A DNA stretch of 64,000 bases from Craterostigma plantagineum (taxonomy: Eukaryota > Streptophyta > Magnoliopsida > Lamiales > Linderniaceae): the NCBI GenBank assembly GCA_027422505.1, contig JAPQWV010000051.1, forward strand, positions 5,113,501-5,177,500, given 5' to 3'. Shown piece by piece: positions 1 through 11,066 of this stretch (position 1 is its first letter; each line of letters starts with the position of its first letter). The position numbers and the translations under genes were made by a program. Under the pieces are notes generated by a model. It was not told the DNA's origin and ran no database searches. It saw nothing but the letters and a program-made list of their open reading frames with translations.

Positions 1-1488
1 AGTGTCACTTCTACTCTCTCTTTACTTTAATTTACACATTGAGGACAATGTGCTATTTAGTTTGGGGGTGGGATGTGACAATGCTAGATTTAATATGCTT
101 ACATGTTTAGGTATCGACGTATTTCGATCATTTTAGTGGGTAGAACTGATGAAGGTTGCGATTTGAACGTCATCTGTGGAATCTCCTGTCAATGATGAAA
201 ATTTTTGAAATTTTACCATGTCGAGATATGATTCGATGAATTGAGTGAGATAGTCTTACATGTTGCATTGTCGTGATATTAGCATGATTATTTGGCTATA
301 TTGACTGCTTTAGGAGAGTATTGCGTATCATGAAGCACAAACCCAGCTATATATGTGAGTTTTTTTTGAGCCTTCAGAGATTAATTCAGAGCAACTCATT
401 ATGCTCGGTGTTTATTCTTGTGTGACACGCATGGACTGAATATTTTCGAACTTGCTCTGTTATGCATGTCAATGGTTACTATGTGGAATATTTGTGTGCG
501 AAAATGAGAAGGGCACTAGGATTGAGTCATTGGCCTAAATATTTTCCTACCTTACGCATTTACCACTTAGTGAGCCCCTTTGAGCCTTATTTGACTTATT
601 TGTTGATTTTGAGCCCAGATATTTAGCCTAATTGCCTCAAATTTAGCCTATACGACCCCATATCAACGTGTTTATTTATCGATATCGTGAATAGTGGCTT
701 GTTGGTTGAGAATGAGCTAATCGTCGATGCATGTTAGTTATGAACTCGTCCTATGTTATAGATCTCTCGTCGTAATATTGCAGCGAACTAGAAACCTCTC
801 CCTTCAAATAATATGTAAAAAAAGATAGGAGGGCTGGTTCGAAAAAAAAAAAAGAAAAAAAGAAAAAAAGAAAGAAAAAAGAAAAAAAAGAAGAAAAAGA
901 AGAAGAAAAACGAGCGAGAAGAGCTAGAAAAGAAAAAAGGACGAGTTGAGTGAAAAGTAGGCACGGCGTTAGAAGAGCGAAATAAGTGGTGAAAAGAGCG
1001 ATTCGATGATTGACACGTTTGATACTTTTAGCTCACTTTCCTATATGACGCACCTTTCAAAACCCGAGCCCCATTACAACCTTTAATGAAAGACCCTTTG
1101 ATTCGTGCATGACTTCTATTATGTGACTCTGATATGATATATTTGCAAGCATAGAGTAAATTCTTTTCATGTCGTGAATTGAGCGTTTTTATACAGATCC
1201 CTTCGAAAACACCCTGAGCGATTTGAGCGATCCTTGTGAGAGTTGTGGATTGATGCGTGGTATAATTCTAAAAATGTCTTTCATGCTATGATAAGATTGC
1301 GACTTATTGCCTCATGCCTCGTGTTTTGACTAGATCGTTCATTAGTTGATGATTATCCCGACTTTATATGCTTTTACGTTATCTGAGATGAAGCAGGAGA
1401 ATTTCATTGAATGATGTTCTATAAACCTAACTTGATTTAGTTTTATTCCGCTTTTATGATCGAGGACGATCGAAGCTAGTTTGGGGGT
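1..1488 (+). mobile_element. 3' internal region of an Athila/Tat-like Ty3/gypsy element
   Basis: This non-coding stretch lies just upstream of a 3' LTR and ends in a polypurine tract (AGTTTGGGGGT, about 1478-1488). The same wording, a GAGGAC block followed by AGTTTGGGGG, also occurs at about 41-70, so the window opens on an upstream polypurine-like tract and then a long 3' untranslated spacer. No credible ORF was found in it. Long non-coding spacers before the 3' LTR, and LTRs opening with TGTTGATA, are typical of the Athila and Tat lineages. The lineage call is inference from that wording, because no pol domain lies in the window. Confidence 0.6.
839..975. repeat. Purine-rich low-complexity tract
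   Basis: The plus strand is almost purely A and G for about 110 bases, as irregular GAAAA and AAGAAG units, inside the Ty3 3' spacer. It is simple sequence and has no coding potential. Confidence 0.8.
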
Positions 1489-2901
1489 TGTTGATAAGTT
1501 AGGATTTTACGCTATTTTTATACCCCGTAAAAGCGTATTTTCGATCGTTAATTATTATAATATACTTGAATATCTCATGTTACGTGATAACTCTTATTTT
1601 GTAGACATGAGAGCAAAAAGGACCAAAGAGGGCTTTATCAAATCAAGTTTTATTAAAATCATCAAGGCCAGATCCGTATTCCCAAGCCCATAAAAGTATA
1701 AAATCAGCCCAAGCCAGCAAATGGGAGGCATCACGTGACACCAAGGCAGATAGTATGGCACGCAATTCGAGGCGACTCCAAGACAAATAGTTGAATGATT
1801 TTGCAGCTATCTCACGCGAGGAAGGAAAAGAAGCATTGACCAATTCAAACTTTGAATATATAAATATATGCTAGAAGATTCGGCCCATCAATATAAGATG
1901 CGGTGGAATATTTCCTATAAATATGCGGCTGGAGTAAAGAAAAGGGGGAGAGAACCGATTGCTGAAATAAAAAGAGAGCGGCGAAGGGGCTTTGGGCAGC
2001 AAATAAAACGACGGCACCGTACGGCTGAAAGAAGAAAATAAAAGAGCTACGACGAAGGAGACGATCGACGCTTGCGAGGCGTTTCTTCCGTAAAGGCGAA
2101 GTTTATATTATTTCTCTATTATGTCTGAATTGAATATTTTGTGTTTTTATTTTATTAATATGATAGCTTAGATTATTTGTGATTAAGGTCATGGTAGGCC
2201 GAATAATGACTACGTATTAATATTTTTCTTATCCTATTTGATCGTGTGAATCGAGTCATGTGTTCTTTGTTTGCGCTTAATGCTTGTGTATGCCTGATCA
2301 ACATATGCATGTTTATTTGATTGGTTTATGAGACGGACAAAGTGATTAGACCGATTAGAACGATAACATCGAACATCACTACGTAAAACCGACCAGAGAT
2401 GGAATTCGGTTTCGTATGTGTGGTTTCCGAATCCTTAAGCGCCGAAAGCGTTTGAGCTCGGGGAATTTCATAGAGATTGAATGCATGCGTGGAAACTACA
2501 ATCCTATAGACATATACGGGTTGGTTCTCTATTGCATAGGATCGCTATTGCGGGACAAACGAGTAGCGATTGTCTTAGGAAATTTTACCTTGACTGAGAT
2601 TCATGATGGTTAGATAGGATAGATTTTATGAAACGTAGGAATTATTTGTGCTGAACATGTGCCTTAGTCACTCGTCGTCAATTGATTTTTATCTCATCTA
2701 TTTATTTGCGTCTATTCTATTATTTGCGCTTTTATCTCGTTTAATTAAACCATCAAACTATAAAAATTCCGTTAGTCTAAATTAGAATTAGGAATATTTT
2801 CTTAGAATTAATCGAGCTGTCTTCGTGGATCGATACTCGGACTTCGTCCGTTTTATACTACTTGCACGACCTAGTACACTTGCTAGTATTTGAGCGTGTC
2901 A
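1489..2901 (+). mobile_element. 3' LTR of the Ty3/gypsy (Athila/Tat-like) element
   Basis: The LTR opens with TGTTGATAAG directly after the polypurine tract and closes with GAGCGTGTCA, giving TG...CA ends and a length of 1,413 bp. A TATA-like CCTATAAATATG lies near 1914. The sequence after 2901 is the gag of an unrelated copia element and not a primer-binding site, so this is the downstream LTR and the element body lies upstream. The upstream TSD is outside the window and could not be checked. Two short ORFs inside (1481-1693 and 2416-2613) have no recognisable content and are not annotated. Confidence 0.7.
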
Positions 2902-3964
2902 GTTGTCCCGCTCGATGCACATCCGTCGGTTGCCCGCTTCGTACGCATGCGTCGGGTATGGCCATCGTCGCATCATTGTCGCCATGATGCACCGTCTGAA
3001 CAGAGTGGGCCCTAGCCGATGACCGTCCTCTGTTTCTAATCGAGGCAATATTTCCATGCCCCTTGCCTGTACCTCCGCGAGTTGACGTTGGTTCAGATTT
3101 CTCTTCCCACCACTCTGGGTATCCAACCAGTTGAAAGCAGTCTCCAACCGCATGTCCTGCCTTGTTGCAATGAGAACAGACCATGGACCGATCCCTCGCC
3201 TCTGCCTTGCGTCCACCACTTCCACCACCTCGAACAGCGAATGCCATCACCTCGGGATTACCCGTCACCGCCTTCGTCAGTCCGTGGATACGTTCTTCTT
3301 GGAAAATTTTTGAGTAAGCCCTGCTCACCGTTGGCAGTGGTTCGGAGCTCAATATATTCGATCGAACAGTTCCAAAATTAACTTCATCAAGTTCCATCAA
3401 AAATTGATGAAGCTTTTCCTCCTCGCGCTTTTTGTTAATTCGAACAGATAAATTGCACTTACAACCTTCACAAGTTCACATAGGGGGCTGATCGTAATTG
3501 TCCAATTCGTCCCACAATTGCGTAAGCCTTCTGTAGTATGTGACCACTGTCGCTCCTTGTTGTTTCAAGCCGGCTATCTCCGCCTTGATCTGTTGCACTC
3601 GCGTCCCGTCGGTCACGAAAAATCTCTCTAGAAGATCGTCCCACAAATCCTTCGCCACCTCCATATGCGTCACCGTCTTACGTAGCGACGGTTCGATCGT
3701 GTTGAGTATCCACGATACCAACATGGAGTTAACGGTCCACCATTCTTCATCTTGCGCCTCATCGGTCGGTTGTGTCTCTACGTCGTCGATGAAACCAAGC
3801 TTCTTCTTTGCCCGTAAAGCGGTGCGCATCGCCCGCGACCATTCTTCGTAATTCGTCTGATTCAATTGCACGTGAGTAATCAAGTTAACTGGGTTGTCAT
3901 TCGACGACAAAGTGTACGCCGAACTCAATTTCTTAGGTTCATCGGTTTTCTGTGAATTCGCCAT
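2902..3964 (-). pseudogene. Ty1/copia gag fragment, truncated and with an in-frame stop
   Basis: The start is the ATG at 3964, a dozen bases after a tRNA-Met primer-binding site. The N-terminal part is a copia-type gag (UBN2-like), with LNQTNYEEWSRAMRTAL early and later LTQLWDELDNYDQPPM. An in-frame TGA near 3478-3480 breaks the frame. Reading continues in the same frame into the basic gag region and a CCHC zinc knuckle, CSHCNKAGHAVGDC, at about 3145-3190, followed by the usual FQLVGYPEWWE. The coding sequence stops where it meets the Ty3 LTR end at 2901, so the Ty3 insertion or a later deletion removed all of pol. The product would be a nucleocapsid-type packaging protein. It is a dead fragment. 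Confidence 0.8.
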
Positions 3965-3977
3965 GGCTCTGATACCA
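3965..3977 (-). other. Primer-binding site (initiator tRNA-Met) of the copia fragment
   Basis: On the minus strand the sequence is TGGTATCAGAGCC, complementary to the 3' end of initiator tRNA-Met, the usual copia reverse-transcription primer. It sits between the 5' LTR and the gag ATG. Confidence 0.85.
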
Positions 3978-4230
3978 TAACAAGATATGAAGAAAGAATT
4001 CTTGTATTCCGTCTTAAGTGATCGAGTACACGTTTACATCATATATAGTCAAAAGCTCGAAATTCTACGCACTAATTACTCTATCTATTCCCTAATTACA
4101 CGCCCTAAAGACAGGAAAATATACAAATGTGATCTATACCATATATACATCATATATTTAATAATACAATCTATACCATATATATAAATATATCAATAAT
4201 TTTTATTTTCTTTACGGTTACGTGTTAACA
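3978..4230 (-). mobile_element. 5' LTR of the copia fragment
   Basis: Read on the minus strand, the LTR starts TGTTAACACG at 4230 and runs about 253 bp to the primer-binding site, ending CTTGTTA. The 3' dinucleotide is TA instead of the expected CA, so the end is decayed or slightly misplaced. It contains TATATATGATG-type A/T-rich promoter sequence. The outer boundary rests on the TG start alone. Confidence 0.5.
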
Positions 4231-5204
4231 TGCCTTTTTACTATAGTTTTAGTATCATGTTTGATGTTATTATAGTACCTAATGTACATATGTTGTGGTA
4301 CCACTTTAATGTGATTTAGTACCTATTTTAGATATGTGGCGGTACAATCTTAAAACTGAAATAGCTCTAGTCATGTCAGAGAACCAATAAACATAACTAT
4401 TCAACAATCTAAAGATAGTCACAAATGAATCTGCAGTATAATATGATTGCATAATCGAATCTAATATCATATAGAATTACAACAATCGACTTGCAGTTAA
4501 CATAACTTCATTCTTAGTCCATTATGCATGAACAAACACTTAATGTCTTTACTTAATCGTCTCCACCTCATTCAAGGAATAATCAAACAACATAAAGTAA
4601 AACATGTCATAAAGATATCTTCATGTGTCAAATGTTGACTTTATAAAAGATTTTGTAGTACTACAAAAGCACGTCAAATGGTAATAATCAAATGGGTAAA
4701 TAATTAGGATTTCTGACGAATTAATCTCACTTATAATGACGAATTAATCTCACTTATAACCCAAAAAATCTCACTTGACAAATGGAACGGAAACCTAAAT
4801 AATGGTACTACATACTCTTCATAAATGTACTACATATTAAGACAACTAAGTACCATAACAAGTCGTCCAATGGTACACAATATAATTAAAATTAATACTA
4901 CATAATAATATATATTAAAAATATAGTGAAAACCACAAGCATATCAGCACAACATGTTCATGAGGAAGATTTATCCCAAAGGCCAAAATAACAATTCTGG
5001 ATAAAAATTGGACTAACCCAAACCAATCTAAACCACCGAGAGAAATGAGTTATTTATGTGCGAAATCAGATAAAACATCTTATTTTTAAATCTGAAAAAA
5101 TCTGAAAAAGAAATGAGAGAAAAATCAAGAAAAAAAATGTGAAGCTTACCCGATCTGGGCCAAGAATGTCAGAAAGAGAGACATTTTTCGCATAGTGAGT
5201 ATTG
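4231..5204. other. Non-genic A/T-rich stretch with a short tandem duplication
   Basis: No gene was recognised. A 23-bp unit, TGACGAATTAATCTCACTTA plus three bases, is repeated in tandem at about 4711-4758. The last about 110 bases before 5205, together with 10285-10340, form one uninterrupted host sequence split by the copia insertion. Confidence 0.5.
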
Positions 5205-5209
5205 TTGAG

Positions 5210-5695
5210 TGTTAGGATGTGCGGAAATTCCCGATAATTATTTTGCCCGAAAAATGACGATAATAAATAATAGAGACGACAGTGACACGAGATTTACGTG
5301 GTTCGGTCAGAATGACCTACGTCCACGGGCCGGAGGGTAGAACTTCTTTAGTATGTGGAGATATTACAGACACGTACACTGACGTGGTACAAAAGCAGTA
5401 TAACAACTGCGGAGAATCAAAACTACAAAGAAATATCGAAGAAGAGGTGACCGAGGAATAAACCCTCGCTGACGATTTTATGATGGTGTTTGTGACCTTT
5501 CGGTGATTTTCTCCTTCGATGAATGAAGCCCTTTTATAGATGAGGCATTGTACTTAATTTCCTTGTGAACTCAAGAAGAAATAAAGCAGCACACATTTGA
5601 TTTCCATTTGCGTAGCCGAAATGATAAGCGACTTTTCATAGCAATTCTCACGTGGCCAACTCTTGTTGAATGGTCAAAACGCAAGGCCATTAACA
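5210..5695 (-). repeat. 3' LTR of the complete copia element
   Basis: The plus-strand ends are TGTTAGGATG and CATTAACA. It is 486 bp and nearly identical to 9794-10279. A purine-rich tract (minus strand AAGGTGGAGATT) adjoins it on the internal side, as expected for the plus-strand primer, which makes this the 3' LTR. Confidence 0.95.
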
Positions 5696-5786
5696 AATCT
5701 CCACCTTGACCTTGATTCCGAAAATTACTCCACCTTAATTAGTAATACCTCTGTCTCTATTTCCCTCCGGCCATAGCCCCGATGGG

Positions 5787-8700
5787 CTAGTTCACCGTTT
5801 CTGAAATACCGATCAAGTCCAAGCAATGCTTGAACTTGGAAACTGGAAGATCCTTCGTATACATATCCGCAGGATTATCCATCGTGTTGATCTTCTTGAT
5901 AAACACCTTCTTATCTGCAATGATCTCACGAATAAAATGATACTTAACATCAATATGTTTAGTCCTTTCAGGATACATCTGATACTTGGTCAAATGAATC
6001 GCACTTTGACTATCACAGAAAATAGTAAGAACTCCCTGATTCTGAGTTAATTCGCTGAACAACCCTTTCAACCACAAAGCTTCCTTGATCGCATCAGTAA
6101 TCGCCATGTATTCTGCTTCAATAGTAGATAACACCACTACATGCTGTAGAGTTGCTTTCCAGCTAACTGCACAACCTCCAATACAAAATACATAACCATT
6201 AAGAGATCGTCGTTTATTGAGATCACCTGCGTAGTCTGAATCGATGAAGCCAACGAGAGTATCACTGTTTCTTCCGAACTCCAAACAAGTGCTTAGAGTA
6301 CCCTTCAAGTATCTGAGAATCCACTTTACTGCTTGCCAGTGTTCTCTCCCTGGATTAGCCATACCTGCTAACAACACTAACAGCCTGTGAAATATCAGGA
6401 CGTGTACATACCATTGCATACATAATACTGCTGACTGCACTCGAGTAGGGAACTCGTGCCATGTACGCTTCTTCCTCATCTGATGATCGTGACTGAGCAG
6501 CGCTTAGCCTAAAATGGCTAGCAAGAGGAGTGCTGACTGGTTTGGCATCGCTCATGCCAAATCTCTCCAAAACCTTTCTGAGGTAACTTTCCTGGGTCAG
6601 GTATAACTTACCAGCTCCTCTATCACGTCTAATCTCCATACCAAGAATCTTCTTAGCTGCTCCCAAATCTTTCATCTCAAATTCACCATTCAATAAGGCC
6701 TTCAACTGGTGAATTTCTGCAAGATTCTTAGCCGCAATGAGCATGTCATCAACATATAACAATAGATAAATGAACGACCTGTCATTTAACTTCCGGAAGT
6801 AAACACAATTATCATACTTGCTCCTGGAGAAACCATGACCCAACATGAAAGAATCAAAACGTTTGTACCACTGTCTTGGAGACTGCTTTAATCCGTATAA
6901 GAATTTCATTAATAGACAAACATGGTCTTCCTTGCCTTCAACTATGAAGCCTTCATGTTGCTTCATATAAATCTGTTCATCTAAATCGCCATGTAAGAAC
7001 GCCGTCTTGACGTCAAGCTGTGCTAACTCCAAATCATACATGGCAACGAATGCAAGTAATATACGAATAGAGCTATGTCTAACGACAGGTGAGAATACAT
7101 CATTAAAATCTACACCTTGTACCTGACTATAGCCTTTCGCGACTAATCGTGCCTTATACCTTGCATCGTCCGTACCAGATAAACCTTCTTTCTTTTTGAA
7201 GACCCACTTACATCCGACTATTTTCTTTTTCTTCGGCGGCGGCACAAGAATCCAAGTACCATTCTTGTGCAGAGATTCCATTTCTTCATTCATCGCTACC
7301 CAGCCACTTATCAGAATTATCATCGCTTATTGCCTCCGAATAGGTAGAAGGTTCGCTGCCTCCACCTGTTTCTTGCGCCACTGATAAAGCGTACGAAACT
7401 AAATTCACGTACCGTTGTGGTAGTCGAATCTCTCGTCTCTCCCTATCTCTGGCTATAGAATATTCCTGCTCGGTGCTCTCATCTTCAACAGTATCTAAAT
7501 TAGGTTCTGGCTCATCATCTTGATCTGTTGAACTCGTAGCAGGATCATCTGAAGGATCTTTGTTGATCTCGAGCTCCACCTCGCTGTGTACACTATTCTT
7601 CTTTTCTTGATTAGAAAAATCAGTAGACTCTTTCGAAGAATGTAACATAGAAGACTCGCCAAATGTAACATCTCTGCTAATTATAAATTTGGGTGACTTG
7701 GGATCAGGATTATATAGTCTATATCCTTTCACCCCTGAAGCGTAACCGAGGAAAATACATTTCTTAGCTCTAGGCTCTAACTTTCCCTCGTTTACGTACA
7801 TATAAGCTGGGCACCCGAATATTCTTAAGTTGGAGTAATCAGCAGGAGTACCTGACCATACTTCCTTAGGAGTCTTAAAGTTGATTGGTGAACACGGTGA
7901 ACGATTGACAATATAACATGCTGCGGCGATAGCTTCAGCCTAAAAATCATTTGTCAACCCAGCGTTGGAGATCATACATCGAGCTCTTTCTAAAAGCGTC
8001 CGGCTCATGCGCTCGGCAACACCATTTTGTTGAGGCATCATTCGAACAGTGTGATGTCGAGCAATTCCTTCATTCTTGCAGAATTCGTTGAACTCGCTTC
8101 CGCAAAATTCTAAGCCATTATCTGTCCGCAACCGCTTGATCTGTTTTCCTGTCTGCTTTTCAATCAAAGCTTTCCATTGTTTAAATTTAGGAAAACATCA
8201 CTTTTCTGTTTAAGAAAATAGACCCAGACTTTCCTCGAAAAATCATCGATGAAAGTTAACATATATCTTGCACCACCTTTGGACGGAACACGAGAAGGAC
8301 CCCATACATCAGAATGAATATAGTCCAAAATACCTTTCGTCCTGCGGACAGCTGGCGAATGGAAGCTGACTCGTTTCTGCTTCCCAAAAATACAATGTTC
8401 GCAAAAGTCCATCTTACCAGTACTTTGACTGGAAAGTAGGCCCCGCTTGCTTAAAATCGTCAAGCCTTTTTCTCCCATGTGTCCAAGCCGCATATGCCAT
8501 AATCTCATGGTATCAACCTCCGGGGATGTCGAAATTGCAGCGGAACCTGTAACAGTTGTTCCCTGCAAAATATATAAATTTCCAGACCTGCAAGCTTTCA
8601 TCACGACTAGGGCACCTCTGGCAATCTTCAAAACTCCACCTTCACCTGAGAACTTGCACCCTTGAGTATTCAAGTGTGCCTAAAGAGACAAGATTTCTCT

Positions 8701-9753
8701 TCATATCTGGAACATGTCTGACTTCTGTGAGCGTTCGGATGATTCCGTCAAACATCTTGATCCTAACTGTGCCTTTACCAACAACTTTACACGGAATATC
8801 ATTTCCCATTAAGACATATCCACCATCAAAATTTTCATATGTGGAAAAACAATCCCGACTCCGACTTATGTGGTAAGAACAACCCGAATCTAAGATCCAC
8901 TCATTATCAGACCTAACAATATTTGCAGTTGCTACAAAAATAGTTCCATCGCTCTCATCAGCAGCTAAACTAGCTTCGGCGGGTTTATTAAATTGCTGAT
9001 TATTTTTCTCCTTATTTTTTAATTTAAAACAATCAGCTTTAATGTGTCCCTTTTTCTTGCAAAAATTACAGACTTTATTTCTGTACCTGGATTTCGACCT
9101 TTCTTTAGATCTGCTATTTTCAGCGTCTCTACGTTCTGGTCTTCCCCGTGCAAACAGGCCTTCTGCCTGGCTACCACTTGTTTCTCCCGTAATATCCCTG
9201 TCTATCTGTTCTTTCGATTGTAAAGCAGATTTGACACTAGAATATGATATTGTGTCTTTTCCGTATATAATCGTGTCACGAAAATGTTTTAAAGACGAGG
9301 GAAGGGAACACAACAATATTATGGCCTGATCTTCGTCCGTCACTTTTACTTCCACGTTCGCCAAATCAATAATAATTGAATCGAATTTATCGAGATGCGA
9401 AAAAATAGAAGTACCTTCCGTCATTTTCATACTGTAAAGCTTCTGCTTTAAAGCCGATTCTTCTTAGTCTTCTTCATGTAGATAGCTTTTAACGCATCCC
9501 ACATACCCATGGCCGTCGTCTCCGTGGCAACTTCTTGTAAAACCACGTAAGAGAGATTTAATATAATAGCCGATCTGGCTTTCTTGTCCAATTCATTAAA
9601 TTGATCGTCCTTCATTTCGGTTGGTTTCTTCTTTGCGCCTTCAAGCGCTACCTCGCAACCGTCTTGAATGAGTATGGCCTCCATCTTGAGACTCCACATT
9701 GCAAAGTTGACATTTCTGTCGAACTTTTCAATTGACATCTTTGTTACCGTCAT
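5787..9753 (-). pseudogene. Copia gag-pol polyprotein gene, multiply disrupted
   Basis: Reading from the ATG at 9753, gag (MSIEKFDRNVNFAMW) breaks by a frameshift near 9440. The next piece (9430-8642) holds the zinc knuckle [14 protein letters not shown] and the aspartic protease motif [10 protein letters not shown]. After another shift near 8650 comes the pre-integrase HHCC domain (HMRLGHMGEKG...CEHCIFG) and the integrase core with D, D and E in HSDVWGP, RTDNGLEF and NGVAERMSR. A shift near 8165 and an in-frame TAG at about 7939, where a Trp codon is expected, interrupt integrase. A shift near 7300 precedes reverse transcriptase, which keeps YVDDM. A last shift near 6400 precedes RNase H, which keeps its D, E, D and H signatures (DSDYAGD, STIEAEY, FCDSQSA, TKHID). 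The copy cannot make its own enzymes but could be mobilised by relatives. Confidence 0.9.
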
Positions 9754-9777
9754 GGTGGCTAAAAAATAAATTGGGTT

Positions 9778-9790
9778 GGCTCTGATACCA
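9778..9790 (-). other. Primer-binding site of the complete copia element
   Basis: The minus strand reads TGGTATCAGAGCC, matching initiator tRNA-Met, three bases inside the 5' LTR. Confidence 0.9.
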
Positions 9791-9793
9791 ATT

Positions 9794-10279
9794 TGTTAGG
9801 ATGTGCGGAAATTCTCGATAATTATTTTGCCCGAAAAATGACGATAATAAATAATAGAGACGACAGTGACACGAGATTTACGTGGTTCGGTCAGAATGAC
9901 CTACGCCCACGGGCCGGAGGGTAGAACTTCTTTAGTATGTGGAGATATTACAGACACGTACACTGACGTGGTACAAAAGCAGTATAACAACTGCGGAGAA
10001 TCAAAACTACAAAGAAATATCGGAGAAGATGTGACCGAGGAATAAACCCTCGCTGACGATTTTATGATGGTGTCTGTGACCTTTCGGTGATTTTCTCCTT
10101 CGATGAATGAAGCCCTTTTATAGATGAGGCATTGTACTTAATTTCCTTGTGAACTCAAGAAGAAATAAAGCAGCACACATTTGATTTCCATTTGCGTAGC
10201 CGAAATGATAAGCGACTTTTCATAGCAATTCTCACGTGGCCAACTCTTGTTGAATGGTCAAAACGCAAGGTCATTAACA
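9794..10279 (-). repeat. 5' LTR of the complete copia element
   Basis: It is 486 bp, from TGTTAGGATG to CATTAACA on the plus strand, adjoining the primer-binding site on its inner side. It differs from 5210-5695 by six substitutions and no length change. A TATA-like CTATAAAAGG on the minus strand (about 10117-10126) is a plausible core promoter. Confidence 0.95.
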
Positions 10280-10284
10280 TTGAG

Positions 10285-11040
10285 CTTTGGTGTGAGGGAG
10301 AGCTTCAACGAGAAAGAGATGGAGAGTTTGATGGGTTAGAGAGAAAAAGCTTTGATGATGAAGATGAAATAATAATATAATAATCAAAAGTAAGGTCAAA
10401 ATAGTCTTTTCAGATAAATAGTTACCTAATTGTAACATTTATTTGGAAATGGGAACCTCAATATAAAAGGAACTGAAAACTAAAAAACTTTTATACTGAG
10501 GTATTAAGTGCTGTTGTCCCCCGAAATTTTTACTTGGTCATATAACGGGTCATGTATATCAGTATATGAGATCAGGGTTTCTACTTTGACGTGCTTCTTC
10601 TATTTAGTTATTGCGGAATTGACGTGTATCTAACCCAATTTAGGTCCACTCTTCGCTACACATATGTGAAGTAATTTAACTCCTTTGGATTTTCTGACTG
10701 GTCTAAATTTTGAAGTTTTATTACCTGTTGAAAATCCAACGGAATTGCTTGTAACCGACGTGGGTAAAGGTAGAATAAATCCAATTCTCTGCATTATATA
10801 TATAAATTTTTTGAAAGAACCATTAATCTCCTTATCATGCTTCAATGTATCACTGTATAAACATTAAAAAACTATTTTCTTTATAAATATAAACTCAAGT
10901 CATGCGTTTATACTAATACTATTGGATATTAATTATTTATAAAATAGCTATATATATATATATATATATCTTATATCTTTTTTGTATTACCGCATAATAA
11001 ATTATATTAATAAATTAAATTATATATGTATATGAAGACT
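10285..11040. other. Non-genic stretch before a possible Helitron end
   Basis: 10285-10340 continues the host sequence interrupted by the copia element. The remainder is A/T-rich, with a (TA)n run near 10950-10968. Short ORFs on both strands around 10630-10870 resemble nothing I recognise and overlap one another, so they are not called. Confidence 0.5.
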
Positions 11041-11063
11041 GTGCATTGCACGGGCGAAACTAG
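11041..11063 (+). mobile_element. Possible Helitron 3' terminus
   Basis: The palindrome GTGCA-T-TGCAC is followed after nine bases by CTAG and then T. A short GC-rich hairpin just ahead of CTRR, with insertion before T, is the hallmark of a Helitron 3' end. I did not find the 5' TC end or any RepHel coding sequence, so this would be a non-autonomous copy. Confidence 0.4.
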
Positions 11064-11066
11064 TAT

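Larger units (their letters stand above)
5205..10284 (-). mobile_element. Complete Ty1/copia element (Tork/Tnt1-like) with 5-bp TSDs
   Basis: This is a full-length LTR retrotransposon on the minus strand. Two 486-bp LTRs (5210-5695 and 9794-10279) flank gag and pol and are bounded by perfect TTGAG duplications (5205-5209 and 10280-10284). By eye the LTRs differ at six positions, about 1.2 percent, which points to a recent insertion. A primer-binding site lies at 9778-9790 and a polypurine tract at about 5696-5711. Domain order on the minus strand is gag, protease, integrase, reverse transcriptase, RNase H, which defines Ty1/copia. The Tork/Tnt1 placement is inferred from gag and pol wording. 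The coding region is broken in several places, so this copy is not autonomous. Confidence 0.95.

Noticed and set aside
3082..3851. Plus-strand ORFs opposite the copia gag
   Set aside because: They are antisense shadows of the gag, which has a zinc knuckle and a primer-binding site in the right places.
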